Source: Actinomycetota bacterium
GTDB lineage: Bacteria > Actinomycetota > Actinomycetes > Nanopelagicales > Nanopelagicaceae
Reading direction: 5' to 3'
Length of the DNA: 6,796 nt
Assembly: GCA_947381255.1 (NCBI GenBank)
Contig: CANCUC010000045.1
Coordinates: forward strand, 1 to 6,796
Under the pieces are notes generated by a model that made no database searches, had not been told where the DNA came from, and saw nothing but the letters and a program-made list of their open reading frames with translations. Position 1 is the first letter of the stretch. Each line of letters starts with the position of its first letter. Positions 1 through 5,771 of this stretch are shown piece by piece. Both the position numbers and the translations under genes were made by a program.

Positions 1-615
1 AATGAAGACATCATGATTTGGTTCACTGTGATTTCAGCTCCAATCGCTGGTGTTGTGCTCGCAATTGCAACCAAGTCATTTATGAATATGCATCGTGGAG
101 ATAACCCTCCCGAGGAGGGCGTTGCAATTCGCACAAATACTCCAGTAGTTATTGTGTGGACAGCGACCTCAGTGCTGTTCTGCATCGTTGCGATTGTGTG
201 GGGGCTTGTTGCGTTAAATACCGAATCGATTGCGGCCGCAACTGATGCACCGAAATCACTCGTTGTAGATGTAACTGGTTCACAGTGGGCCTGGTCCTTC
301 TATTACCCAGCACAGAACATTCATACGCACACACTTAACATTCCTGTTAATCAGCCGGTGACATTTAACGTCACATCGGACGACGTCAACCACTCGTTCT
401 GGCCGGTTCAACTCGGAGTCAAGATTGATGCAAACCGCCTTGTAACAACTGTCGCTCATGCTGATCCAACTGCAACTGGTCCACTTGATATTAAGTGCGC
501 CGAACTTTGCGGTTTGTATCACGCATATATGGAAACAGATGGCGCAGTACAAACTCCGGCTGATTTCAGTAGCTGGGTCTCATCTATTCAAGCAACAGGA
601 GGCGTTCAAGAATGA
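1..615 (+). CDS. ctaC: Cytochrome c oxidase subunit II (CuA subunit), 5' end cut by the window
   Basis: This is the CuA-bearing subunit that takes electrons from cytochrome c and passes them to subunit I; it is membrane anchored with an extracytoplasmic cupredoxin domain. The reading frame is open to base 1. The first ATG, at 13, has no ribosome site and sits just at the first membrane helix, so the true start (and any signal or lipoprotein peptide) probably lies upstream. Numbered from that Met, helices span about residues 2-22 and 45-67. The docking aromatics QWAWSF are at 91-96. The CuA ligands are all present: His127 (VNHSFW) and CAELCGLYHAYM at 162-173 (Cys162, Glu164, Cys166, His170, Met173). 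There is no C-terminal cytochrome c domain. The stop overlaps the ctaD start by four bases (ATGA), implying translational coupling. Oddly, the conserved K-channel entrance Glu before the second helix (pattern HNxPLExxWT) reads TNTPVVIVWT, with Val46 in its place. Confidence 0.93.
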   Translation, partial: NEDIMIWFTVISAPIAGVVLAIATKSFMNMHRGDNPPEEGVAIRTNTPVVIVWTATSVLFCIVAIVWGLVALNTESIAAATDAPKSLVVDVTGSQWAWSFYYPAQNIHTHTLNIPVNQPVTFNVTSDDVNHSFWPVQLGVKIDANRLVTTVAHADPTATGPLDIKCAELCGLYHAYMETDGAVQTPADFSSWVSSIQATGGVQE

Positions 616-2477
616 CAACCCTTTCACACGCACCTGCGTCCGCGCGTCCAGTTCCTAACCCACAGAAAAGTTTGATTACCAAACTCAACATGGGCACTGG
701 AATGGTTCTCGGAATCATTTTTTGCTGGGGAACCTATTACGGCATGAAGGCCGGTCGCGACATGACCGACTCTCATAACGTCAACAAAGTTCTCTTGATG
801 TCGATGTTTGCCTGGAGCATTGGTTTCCTGATTGGAATCGGTGCATTCATTGGGCCATTCCGTTGGTTGATTGGAAAAGATTTAACAGATGAAGAGCAGC
901 TCTATCTCGCAGGAGATGGACAAGGCATTTCACGCTACTTTAAATATTGCACCGACCATAAAGTTGTGGGTATTCAATATTTAGTCGGCGTAATGGCACT
1001 CCTTGGAGTCGGCGGAACAATGGCAATGATGATTCGTACGAATTTGGCTACGCCAGGTTCGCACTTCGTTACTCCGGTTGTTTACAACTCACTCGTTGGA
1101 CTCCATGGAATCACAATGATTATTGCAATGATCATTGTTGCGACCGGTCCATTCGGTAACTACATCATGCCGATCATGATTGGTGCTGCCGATATGGCCT
1201 TCCCTCGCCTCAACGCACTTAGCTGGTGGGTACTTTTCACCGCTGTTCCAGTGCTTTGCAGCGCGTGGTTCCTTGGTGGTATTCCAACAGGTTGGACTGC
1301 TTATGCTCCTCTCAGCGATCAAGCTGGGCCTGGAATGAATGCATTCGTTGCAACCATCATCATCTTCGCTTTCTCGACAGCTATCGCTGGTATGAACATC
1401 ACCACCACGGTTGTTGCGATGCGCGCAAAGGGGATGAAGTGGAACCGCGTTCCAATCTTCGTAATCGGTGCAACTATCTCTGTGGCTCTTGCTATCCCAG
1501 CATTCCCAACCTTCATGGTTGCAATGATTCAAACCGCTATGGATCGTACGATCGCCACCAGCTTCTACGATGCAAATCTAGGTGGAAGCGGATGGCTCTA
1601 CGCCAACCTCTTCTGGATCATGGGTCACCCTGAGGTCTATGTAATCTTGATTCCAGGTGTAGCTGCTCTTATGGAGATTGCTCCAGTATTTGTACGTAAG
1701 CCGCTCTTCTCCTACAACGCCGCTATCGCTGGCTTTGCGGGAATCGCTGGCTTATCTGTACTCGTCTGGGCTCACCATATGTATATGGCTGGCTGGATGC
1801 CTTCTCTTAATGGCCCATTTATGGTCACTACAGAGTTCATCTCAGTCCCTACCGGATTGCTGTTCCTGGTACTTGTAGGAACTATGTGGCGCGGTAGACC
1901 ATGGATGAAGCTGCCGATGCTCTCGGTATATGCATTTATCTGGGATTTCTTAATCGGTGGAATCACCGGAATTTATCTCTCAGATGTACCTGCTGATAAC
2001 TATCTCCACGGCTCGATGTATGTAACTGCCCACTTCCATTACACGCTGATGGGCGCTGCGCTCACCGGTGCAATCGGTGGCCTCGCATACTGGTTCCCTA
2101 AGATGACAGGTCGCATGCTCAATGAGCGTGGCGGTTATATCTCCTTCTGGTTCGTCCAGATTGGATTTAACGTCCTCTTCCTAGGAATGTTTGTCGCTGG
2201 AGCTACTGGTCAACCTCGTCGCGTAGCTGACTATGCACACCTATTTGCGCACGCTAACTTGATTAGCACGATAGGTGCTTACAGCGTTGGCTTCGGAATG
2301 CTGGTTCTGCTCTGGTCAATTATTCATTCATGGCGCAGCGGAAAGATTGCACCGATGAATCCTTGGGGCGCAAAGACTCTCGAGTGGACTGTTCCATATC
2401 CAGTCCCACTCGTTAACTTCGATACCCCACCGGTTGTAACTAGTGATCCATATGGCTATGGAAGGAGCGCAAAGTAA
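612..2477 (+). CDS. ctaD: Cytochrome c oxidase subunit I (heme a/a3-CuB catalytic subunit) with N-terminal two-helix extension
   Basis: This is the catalytic subunit, reducing O2 to water and pumping protons. AGGAGG at 597-602, 9 nt before the ATG, supports the start. Residues 1-110 are an extension with two extra helices (about 24-45 and 60-84); the usual 12-helix core begins near DHKVVGIQYL (115-124). Low-spin heme ligands are His165 (GLHG) and His476. CuB ligands are His339 (in HPEVY, with the cross-link Tyr343) and His388/His389; His474 binds heme a3. D-channel residues are kept: Asn183, Asp194, Asn201 and Glu341. The Arg pair is in QPRRVADY (Arg536/Arg537). Aligned without gaps to Paracoccus CtaD through HHMY..AG and VPTG, the K-channel Lys354 is Leu417, Ser291 is Met354, and the Mg-site Asp of HD is Gly467. 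It is therefore A-family like, but not canonical A1. At 621 aa it is longer than the usual ~550 because of the N-terminal extension. Membership of heme-copper oxidase subunit I is certain; the subtype is not. Confidence 0.96.
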   Translation: MTTLSHAPASARPVPNPQKSLITKLNMGTGMVLGIIFCWGTYYGMKAGRDMTDSHNVNKVLLMSMFAWSIGFLIGIGAFIGPFRWLIGKDLTDEEQLYLAGDGQGISRYFKYCTDHKVVGIQYLVGVMALLGVGGTMAMMIRTNLATPGSHFVTPVVYNSLVGLHGITMIIAMIIVATGPFGNYIMPIMIGAADMAFPRLNALSWWVLFTAVPVLCSAWFLGGIPTGWTAYAPLSDQAGPGMNAFVATIIIFAFSTAIAGMNITTTVVAMRAKGMKWNRVPIFVIGATISVALAIPAFPTFMVAMIQTAMDRTIATSFYDANLGGSGWLYANLFWIMGHPEVYVILIPGVAALMEIAPVFVRKPLFSYNAAIAGFAGIAGLSVLVWAHHMYMAGWMPSLNGPFMVTTEFISVPTGLLFLVLVGTMWRGRPWMKLPMLSVYAFIWDFLIGGITGIYLSDVPADNYLHGSMYVTAHFHYTLMGAALTGAIGGLAYWFPKMTGRMLNERGGYISFWFVQIGFNVLFLGMFVAGATGQPRRVADYAHLFAHANLISTIGAYSVGFGMLVLLWSIIHSWRSGKIAPMNPWGAKTLEWTVPYPVPLVNFDTPPVVTSDPYGYGRSAK

Positions 2478-3083
2478 ATGGCGCATGACACCGAGTTTCA
2501 CGTTCATCACGATTCACCAGAGGCTGTTGGTCGTCGTGAGCGTCTAGGCGTTCGCCTTCTGATAGTCGCCGATGGAGCATTCCTCTTTGGAATGATCTTC
2601 TCGTGGTTCTATCTACGTAACCTCAACACCAACCAGGCATGGCTACCTAAGGGAGTTCATTCCTTTAGCACCGCTTCTGGTTGGGTTGCCGCCGCAGGCT
2701 TGATCGTGGCAGGAATTGCACATCGAATCGGTGAATATAACAAGGCGGTTCGAAATATAACCGCACTCATCGCTCTAGTGGCTCTCCTCGTTGGCGGTTA
2801 CTACCAATGGCACCAGATGGCTCATATGCCATTTGTTGCACAGGATGCAGATGGTCGCCCATTCTTCAATGGCGCATATGCCTCTAACTGGGTCCTTGTA
2901 GCTGGAGCAAATATGTTCCACTACTTAGTTGGTGCATTCGTTGCACTTGGCTTGGTTCTGCGAGGCTATCGCACCAAGCTCGATCCAACGCTTGAAGAGT
3001 GGCGTCAACGCACAGCAGGATCTTGGTTTACCTGGATTGCAATTTCAGGAGTCCTCTGCGCGCTAGCGACAACATTCAAATAA
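2478..3083 (+). CDS. ctaE: Cytochrome c oxidase subunit III, five-helix type
   Basis: This integral membrane subunit stabilises the oxidase core and, in A-family enzymes, supports proton uptake into the D-channel. The ATG follows the ctaD stop directly with no spacer. GAAGGAG at 2461-2467, inside the ctaD tail, is the ribosome site with a 10-nt spacing, so the two genes are translationally linked. The protein has 201 residues, with helices at about 25-46, 67-83, 93-110, 135-161 and 181-199. The MFHYLVGAFVAL stretch (146-157) matches the His-containing helix of the family. The first two of the seven helices in mitochondrial-type subunit III are absent; this five-helix form of about 200 aa is normal for actinobacterial CtaE. 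The N-terminus is polar and His-rich (FHVHHD). It is the last gene of the oxidase operon, followed by a strong terminator. No heme-A synthesis, assembly or cytochrome bc1 genes are in view. Confidence 0.93.
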   Translation: MAHDTEFHVHHDSPEAVGRRERLGVRLLIVADGAFLFGMIFSWFYLRNLNTNQAWLPKGVHSFSTASGWVAAAGLIVAGIAHRIGEYNKAVRNITALIALVALLVGGYYQWHQMAHMPFVAQDADGRPFFNGAYASNWVLVAGANMFHYLVGAFVALGLVLRGYRTKLDPTLEEWRQRTAGSWFTWIAISGVLCALATTFK

Positions 3084-3096
3084 GCAGAAAGTAGTT

Positions 3097-3136
3097 AAGA
3101 AAGGCCCCGCGAGATCATTCTTGCGGGGCCTTTCTT
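3097..3136 (+). terminator. Intrinsic terminator of the oxidase operon
   Basis: A perfect 14-bp inverted repeat lies 13 nt after the ctaE stop. The left arm AAGAAAGGCCCCGC (3097-3110) pairs with GCGGGGCCTTTCTT (3123-3136) around a 12-nt loop. The base of the stem is GC-rich toward the loop and the 3' arm ends in a T-rich run, as in a Rho-independent terminator. Because the left arm begins AAGAAA, the hairpin is symmetric and could also stop transcription from the other direction. Confidence 0.88.
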
Positions 3137-3182
3137 CTGGAAATTTCAGGTAACCTATGACTAGATCACGAAGGAGTAGAAA

Positions 3183-3290
3183 ATGGCAAATAAGGAACAG
3201 AAGAGCAACGCAAACACCAAGAAAGAGCCAAAGCTCAATCTCAAGGAGAAGCGTCTAGCCAAGCAAGAGAAGAAGTCCAAGAAAGACTAA
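3183..3290 (+). CDS. Very small lysine-rich protein (35 aa), function unknown
   Basis: A complete short ORF reads ATG...TAA and is preceded by AAGGAG at 3171-3176, six bases before the ATG, a near-ideal ribosome site. The peptide starts MANKEQKSNANTKK and ends with a Lys/Glu-rich stretch containing NLKEKRLAKQEKKSKKD. It has 12 Lys and 1 Arg against about 5 acidic residues, no Cys, no aromatic residue and no membrane segment. The C-terminal half (about 17-34) could form a basic amphipathic helix, so binding to nucleic acid or ribosomes is possible, but no family is recognised with confidence. It lies just after the oxidase terminator and 13 nt before the Pr6Pr gene, so it probably leads that transcript. 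TAACCT (3151-3156) or TATGAC (3156-3161) could be a -10, but no convincing -35 accompanies either. Confidence 0.6.
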   Translation: MANKEQKSNANTKKEPKLNLKEKRLAKQEKKSKKD

Positions 3291-3303
3291 TCTTCTAAAT
3301 TTT

Positions 3304-3948
3304 ATGGAGAAGGTGAGCCGCCAGTTATATGGATGGCTCGCCTTCTGTGCTTTTTTCGGGCTAATCCTCTCCTTGATTCTCACCGCCTTTAATATCGATC
3401 CAGTTTTCATCAAGGATCAGACGCTCTTCCATCAAGATACTGCGCCGGTGCGAATAGTTGGTTTCTTTAGCTACTTCACAATCTGGTCAAATATTCTGGT
3501 TGGCATCCTAGGTATATGTATCTGGAGAGATAAAACCCATTTCAAGGCATTTAAGAATCTCTTTGCAACCGGGTTGATCATGATTACCGTCACCGGTTTG
3601 GTTTACAACACAGTACTTCTCCCTGTCTTTCCGCCTAAGGGTTGGTACTGGTTAACCTCAACGCTCATGCACCTGGTTGTACCGGTTATGTATAACTATC
3701 TCTGGATCACCATGGGACCTCGTGGAGTAATCGCCATTAAGAACACTCTGACAATTTTGCAGATTCCGATTATCTACCTCGCCTACACAACGCTGCATGG
3801 GATTGCGATTCAGCAATGGCCATATAAGTTCTTAGATTTAACCTCTGAAGGATTTATTATCTGGTTATTGGGAGTTGCCATTATCTTTGGATTTGGAATC
3901 CTACTTATCGCGCTCTACTCAAGATTGGATAAGAAGCAGAAAATATAG
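3304..3948 (+). CDS. Pr6Pr-like six-helix membrane protein
   Basis: A 214-aa polytopic membrane protein with helices at about 10-29, 51-73, 83-106, 115-137, 148-168 and 184-206. It resembles the bacterial Pr6Pr family: an FSYFTIWSN motif (55-63) opening helix 2, TGLVYNTVLLP (97-107), LMHLVVP (121-127) before a Tyr/Asn-rich turn, and WPYKFLD (172-178) in the loop before helix 6. The biochemical function of the family is not established. The layout and the Thr59/His123 pair recall the eukaryotic AIG1/ADTRP membrane hydrolases, an inference only. The start at 3304 has no visible Shine-Dalgarno. A GTG at 3313 is in frame but GGAG is too close to it, so the ATG is kept; translation may depend on the small ORF ending 13 nt upstream. 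The C-terminus is basic (DKKQKI). The stop lies 2 nt from the convergent tatB stop. Confidence 0.75.
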   Translation: MEKVSRQLYGWLAFCAFFGLILSLILTAFNIDPVFIKDQTLFHQDTAPVRIVGFFSYFTIWSNILVGILGICIWRDKTHFKAFKNLFATGLIMITVTGLVYNTVLLPVFPPKGWYWLTSTLMHLVVPVMYNYLWITMGPRGVIAIKNTLTILQIPIIYLAYTTLHGIAIQQWPYKFLDLTSEGFIIWLLGVAIIFGFGILLIALYSRLDKKQKI

Positions 3949-3950
3949 AT

Positions 3951-4277
3951 TTAGAGGAGATCGGGATCGATCTTGGTCTGCTCTTTGATCTTAGATAAAT
4001 CCGCCCCAGCACTCTTTGCAATATTTTGAGTGTCCTTAGCAATATCCTCAAGATGGTTTGCAATAAAGGTCTTGGGATTGAGATCTTGAATATCTAAATT
4101 GGCATACTCAGGTCCAAGCTGGCTCTTGAACTCGGTCATCGCCTCGCGGCTTAAGCCACGCATTCTTTGGATGAATTTAGCGGCGTCTACGGCAAATTGG
4201 GGCAGGCGATCAGGACCGATGAGCACAGCTGCCAAAATAGCGAGCACAAGTAGCTTCTCAAAGCCGATACCGAACAT
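3951..4277 (-). CDS. tatB: Twin-arginine translocase subunit TatB
   Basis: This is a component of the Tat system that exports folded proteins; TatB sits with TatC in the membrane and receives the twin-arginine signal peptide. The 108-aa protein starts MFGIGFEKLLVLAILAAVL, a short N-terminal membrane helix with the conserved early Glu (Glu7). The helix ends in the GPDRLP hinge (21-26), followed by an amphipathic helix (27-52). The middle SQLGPEYANL (52-61) and the NHLEDI segment (74-79) match the tail of actinobacterial TatB and separate it from TatA. The C-terminal tail is polar and charged. No TatA or TatC gene is in the window, which is common in actinobacteria, where tatB stands apart from tatAC. 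The ribosome site is weak (GAAG, 2 nt before the ATG). The gene is divergent from guaB1 and convergent with the Pr6Pr gene, with only 2 nt between their stop codons. Confidence 0.9.
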   Translation of the reverse strand: MFGIGFEKLLVLAILAAVLIGPDRLPQFAVDAAKFIQRMRGLSREAMTEFKSQLGPEYANLDIQDLNPKTFIANHLEDIAKDTQNIAKSAGADLSKIKEQTKIDPDLL

Positions 4278-4297
4278 ACTTCAACGATACCGCCAGG

Positions 4298-4326
4298 TGT
4301 ATAGTTAGGCAACGTGCATTTCTTAA
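4298..4326 (-). promoter_or_regulatory. Predicted tatB promoter, with -35 inside the start of guaB1
   Basis: Read on the minus strand, TTAAGA (4326-4321) is a 4-of-6 match to a -35. It is separated by exactly 17 nt from TATACA (4303-4298), a good -10. Transcription would begin near 4291, giving a leader of about 14 nt before the tatB ATG at 4277. The -35 falls within codons 3-5 of guaB1. This is predicted by eye from consensus only. Confidence 0.45.
4300..4305 (+). promoter_or_regulatory. Predicted -10 of guaB1, implying a leaderless GTG-start mRNA
   Basis: TATAGT ends 8 nt before the GTG start at 4314, so transcription would begin at or within a few bases of the start codon. No purine-rich ribosome site is present (the bases before GTG are TAGGCAAC). 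This is what a leaderless transcript would look like, a common mode in actinobacteria. No good -35 is seen around 4277-4283. The box overlaps the tatB -10 on the other strand. Confidence 0.4.
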
Positions 4327-5756
4327 GTAACCCCCTCGCTGGCCAAACACACGATCTCACTTACGACGATGTGTTCATGGTTCCTAATTACACCCAAGTT
4401 GCCAGTCGCATGGACGTTGACTTATCAACCGATGATGGCACCGGCACAACACTTCCAATAGTTGTTGCGAATATGACTGCTATTGCAGGTCGCCGCATGG
4501 CAGAGACTGTGGCAAGACGCGGCGGACTTGTTGTAATTCCACAAGATATTCCACTTGAAATAATTGCAGATGTAATTGCCTGGGTTAAGACCCGCCACAC
4601 AGTCTTTGAGACGCCAGCTACTCTTGAGGGTACCGAGACTGCTGCTAGCGCTCTCGATCTCATTACAAAGCGCGCCCACGGCGTCCTGGTTGTTGTGGAC
4701 AAGACCAAGCCTGTTGGCGTAATTACTCAGAGCGATTTAGAGCGCGTAGATCGTTTCACCCAGCTTCGCCAGATCATGCATACAGATTTCACTACCCTGC
4801 CAGATTCTGTCGAACCTCGCCAAGCCTTTGAAGCTTTAGAGGAGAGCCGCCGCGATTTCGCAGCGATCACAAATTCAAATGGAGATTTAGTTGGAATTCT
4901 GACTAAGGCTGGGGCACTTCGTGCCACCTTGTATCGTCCAGCAGTTGATTCAAATAATCATCTCCGCGTTGCAACAGCAATTGGAATTAATGGCGATGTG
5001 GCAGGTAAAGCAAAGGCTCTCTTAGCTGCGGGATCAGATTGTTTAGTTATTGACACTGCGCACGGCCACCAAGCAAAGATGATTGAGGCAATCAAAGCCG
5101 TTAAAGCACTCAATCCTGGCGTTCCAATCGTCGCCGGAAATATCGTTACTGCTCAAGGCACTAAAGAATTAATTGAAGCTGGCGCTGACATCATCAAGGT
5201 TGGCGTTGGACCTGGTGCAATGTGCACAACCAGAATGCAAACAGGTGTTGGTCGACCACAATTTTCTGCAGTACTTGAATGCGCTGCGCAGGCCCGCTCG
5301 ATGGGCAAGCATGTCTGGGCAGATGGTGGAGTCCGTCATCCTCGCGACGTCGCTTTGGCTCTAGCCGCAGGTGCATCTCAAGTAATGATTGGTTCCTGGT
5401 TTGCAGGAACTCTTGAGAGTCCAGGAGATCTGATTCGCGATACCAGTGGAAAGCTCTACAAGGAATCTTTTGGTATGGCCTCTGCTCGCGCAGTAAATGC
5501 ACGTACCTCACAAGAGAGTGCCTTTGATCGCGCTCGCAAGCGCATCTTCGAGGAGGGAATCTCCTCTAGCCGAATGTATATCGACCCTGCTCGCCCTGGC
5601 GTAGAAGATCTTATTGATCAGATTATTGCTGGCGTACGTTCATCTTTCACCTATGCAGGTGCAACCACTATCAATGAATTTCACGATAAATGCGTAGTGG
5701 GCATCCAATCTGCATCGGGTTATGCAGAAGGACGCCCACTTCACACTTCTTGGTAA
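4314..5756 (+). CDS. guaB1: GuaB1-family IMP dehydrogenase-related protein, probable GMP reductase with CBS domains
   Basis: A 480-aa (beta/alpha)8-barrel enzyme of the IMPDH/GMP reductase family. The N-terminal barrel part has LTYDDVFMVP (15-24). A CBS pair, the regulatory module that usually binds adenine or guanine nucleotides, is inserted at about 95-205. The barrel then resumes with VIDTAHGH (245-252), VAGNIVTA (273-280) and the catalytic loop GPGAMCTTR with Cys304 (299-307). The phosphate-binding strands contain ADGGVRHPRDV (336-346) and GSWFAG (360-365). The loop reads CTTRMQTGVGRPQ, close to GMP reductase. The Arg-Tyr dyad that IMPDH uses to hydrolyse E-XMP is not seen in the flap region (391-415). 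Mycobacterial GuaB1 has been shown to be a GMP reductase (GMP to IMP and ammonia with NADPH), so that role is inferred here. The protein ends early, lacking the Tyr-rich IMPDH tail. It starts with GTG and has no Shine-Dalgarno. It is divergent from tatB and convergent with a nucleobase permease. Confidence 0.88.
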   Translation: MHFLSNPLAGQTHDLTYDDVFMVPNYTQVASRMDVDLSTDDGTGTTLPIVVANMTAIAGRRMAETVARRGGLVVIPQDIPLEIIADVIAWVKTRHTVFETPATLEGTETAASALDLITKRAHGVLVVVDKTKPVGVITQSDLERVDRFTQLRQIMHTDFTTLPDSVEPRQAFEALEESRRDFAAITNSNGDLVGILTKAGALRATLYRPAVDSNNHLRVATAIGINGDVAGKAKALLAAGSDCLVIDTAHGHQAKMIEAIKAVKALNPGVPIVAGNIVTAQGTKELIEAGADIIKVGVGPGAMCTTRMQTGVGRPQFSAVLECAAQARSMGKHVWADGGVRHPRDVALALAAGASQVMIGSWFAGTLESPGDLIRDTSGKLYKESFGMASARAVNARTSQESAFDRARKRIFEEGISSSRMYIDPARPGVEDLIDQIIAGVRSSFTYAGATTINEFHDKCVVGIQSASGYAEGRPLHTSW

Positions 5757-5771
5757 TTACTTATTAATTAC
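5753..5771. repeat. AT-rich inverted repeat spanning the two convergent stop codons
   Basis: GTAATTA (5753-5759) and TAATTAC (5765-5771) form a perfect 7-bp inverted repeat with a 5-nt loop. Both TAA stops, that of guaB1 (5754-5756) and that of the permease (complement of 5768-5770), lie inside the arms. It may act as a weak bidirectional terminator, but it lacks a GC-rich stem, and the 11-nt gap between stops leaves no room for a stronger one. Confidence 0.4.

Noticed and set aside
13..15. ATG at 13 as the true start of ctaC
   Set aside because: The frame is open to the window edge, no ribosome site precedes the ATG, and starting there would leave no residues ahead of the first helix. The gene is treated as partial.
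1109..1142. Repeated CAATGAT/ATCATTG-like words
   Set aside because: These are codons for Ile/Met/Ala repeats in a membrane helix of ctaD (ITMIIAMIIVA). The partial palindrome is explained by coding for hydrophobic residues.
1089..1532. Minus-strand ORF of 147 codons inside ctaD
   Set aside because: It lies entirely antisense to a well-conserved subunit I region, has an odd His/Cys/Asn/Arg-rich composition, and has no ribosome site or recognisable domain; it is a shadow frame.
1226..1633. Plus-strand ORF of 135 codons in another frame of ctaD
   Set aside because: It overlaps the catalytic helices of subunit I (including the HPEVY region) in a shifted frame. The product is Ser/Cys/His/Arg-rich with no family features.
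3131..3161. Promoter for the 35-aa ORF
   Set aside because: TAACCT or TATGAC could serve as a -10, but no -35 at sensible spacing is convincing, so it is mentioned in the gene entry and not listed separately.
4388..4708. Minus-strand ORF of 106 codons inside guaB1
   Set aside because: It is antisense to conserved barrel and CBS coding sequence and has no supporting start signal or homology features.
5194..5511. Minus-strand ORF of 105 codons inside guaB1
   Set aside because: It is antisense to the catalytic Cys loop region, with a random-looking composition.
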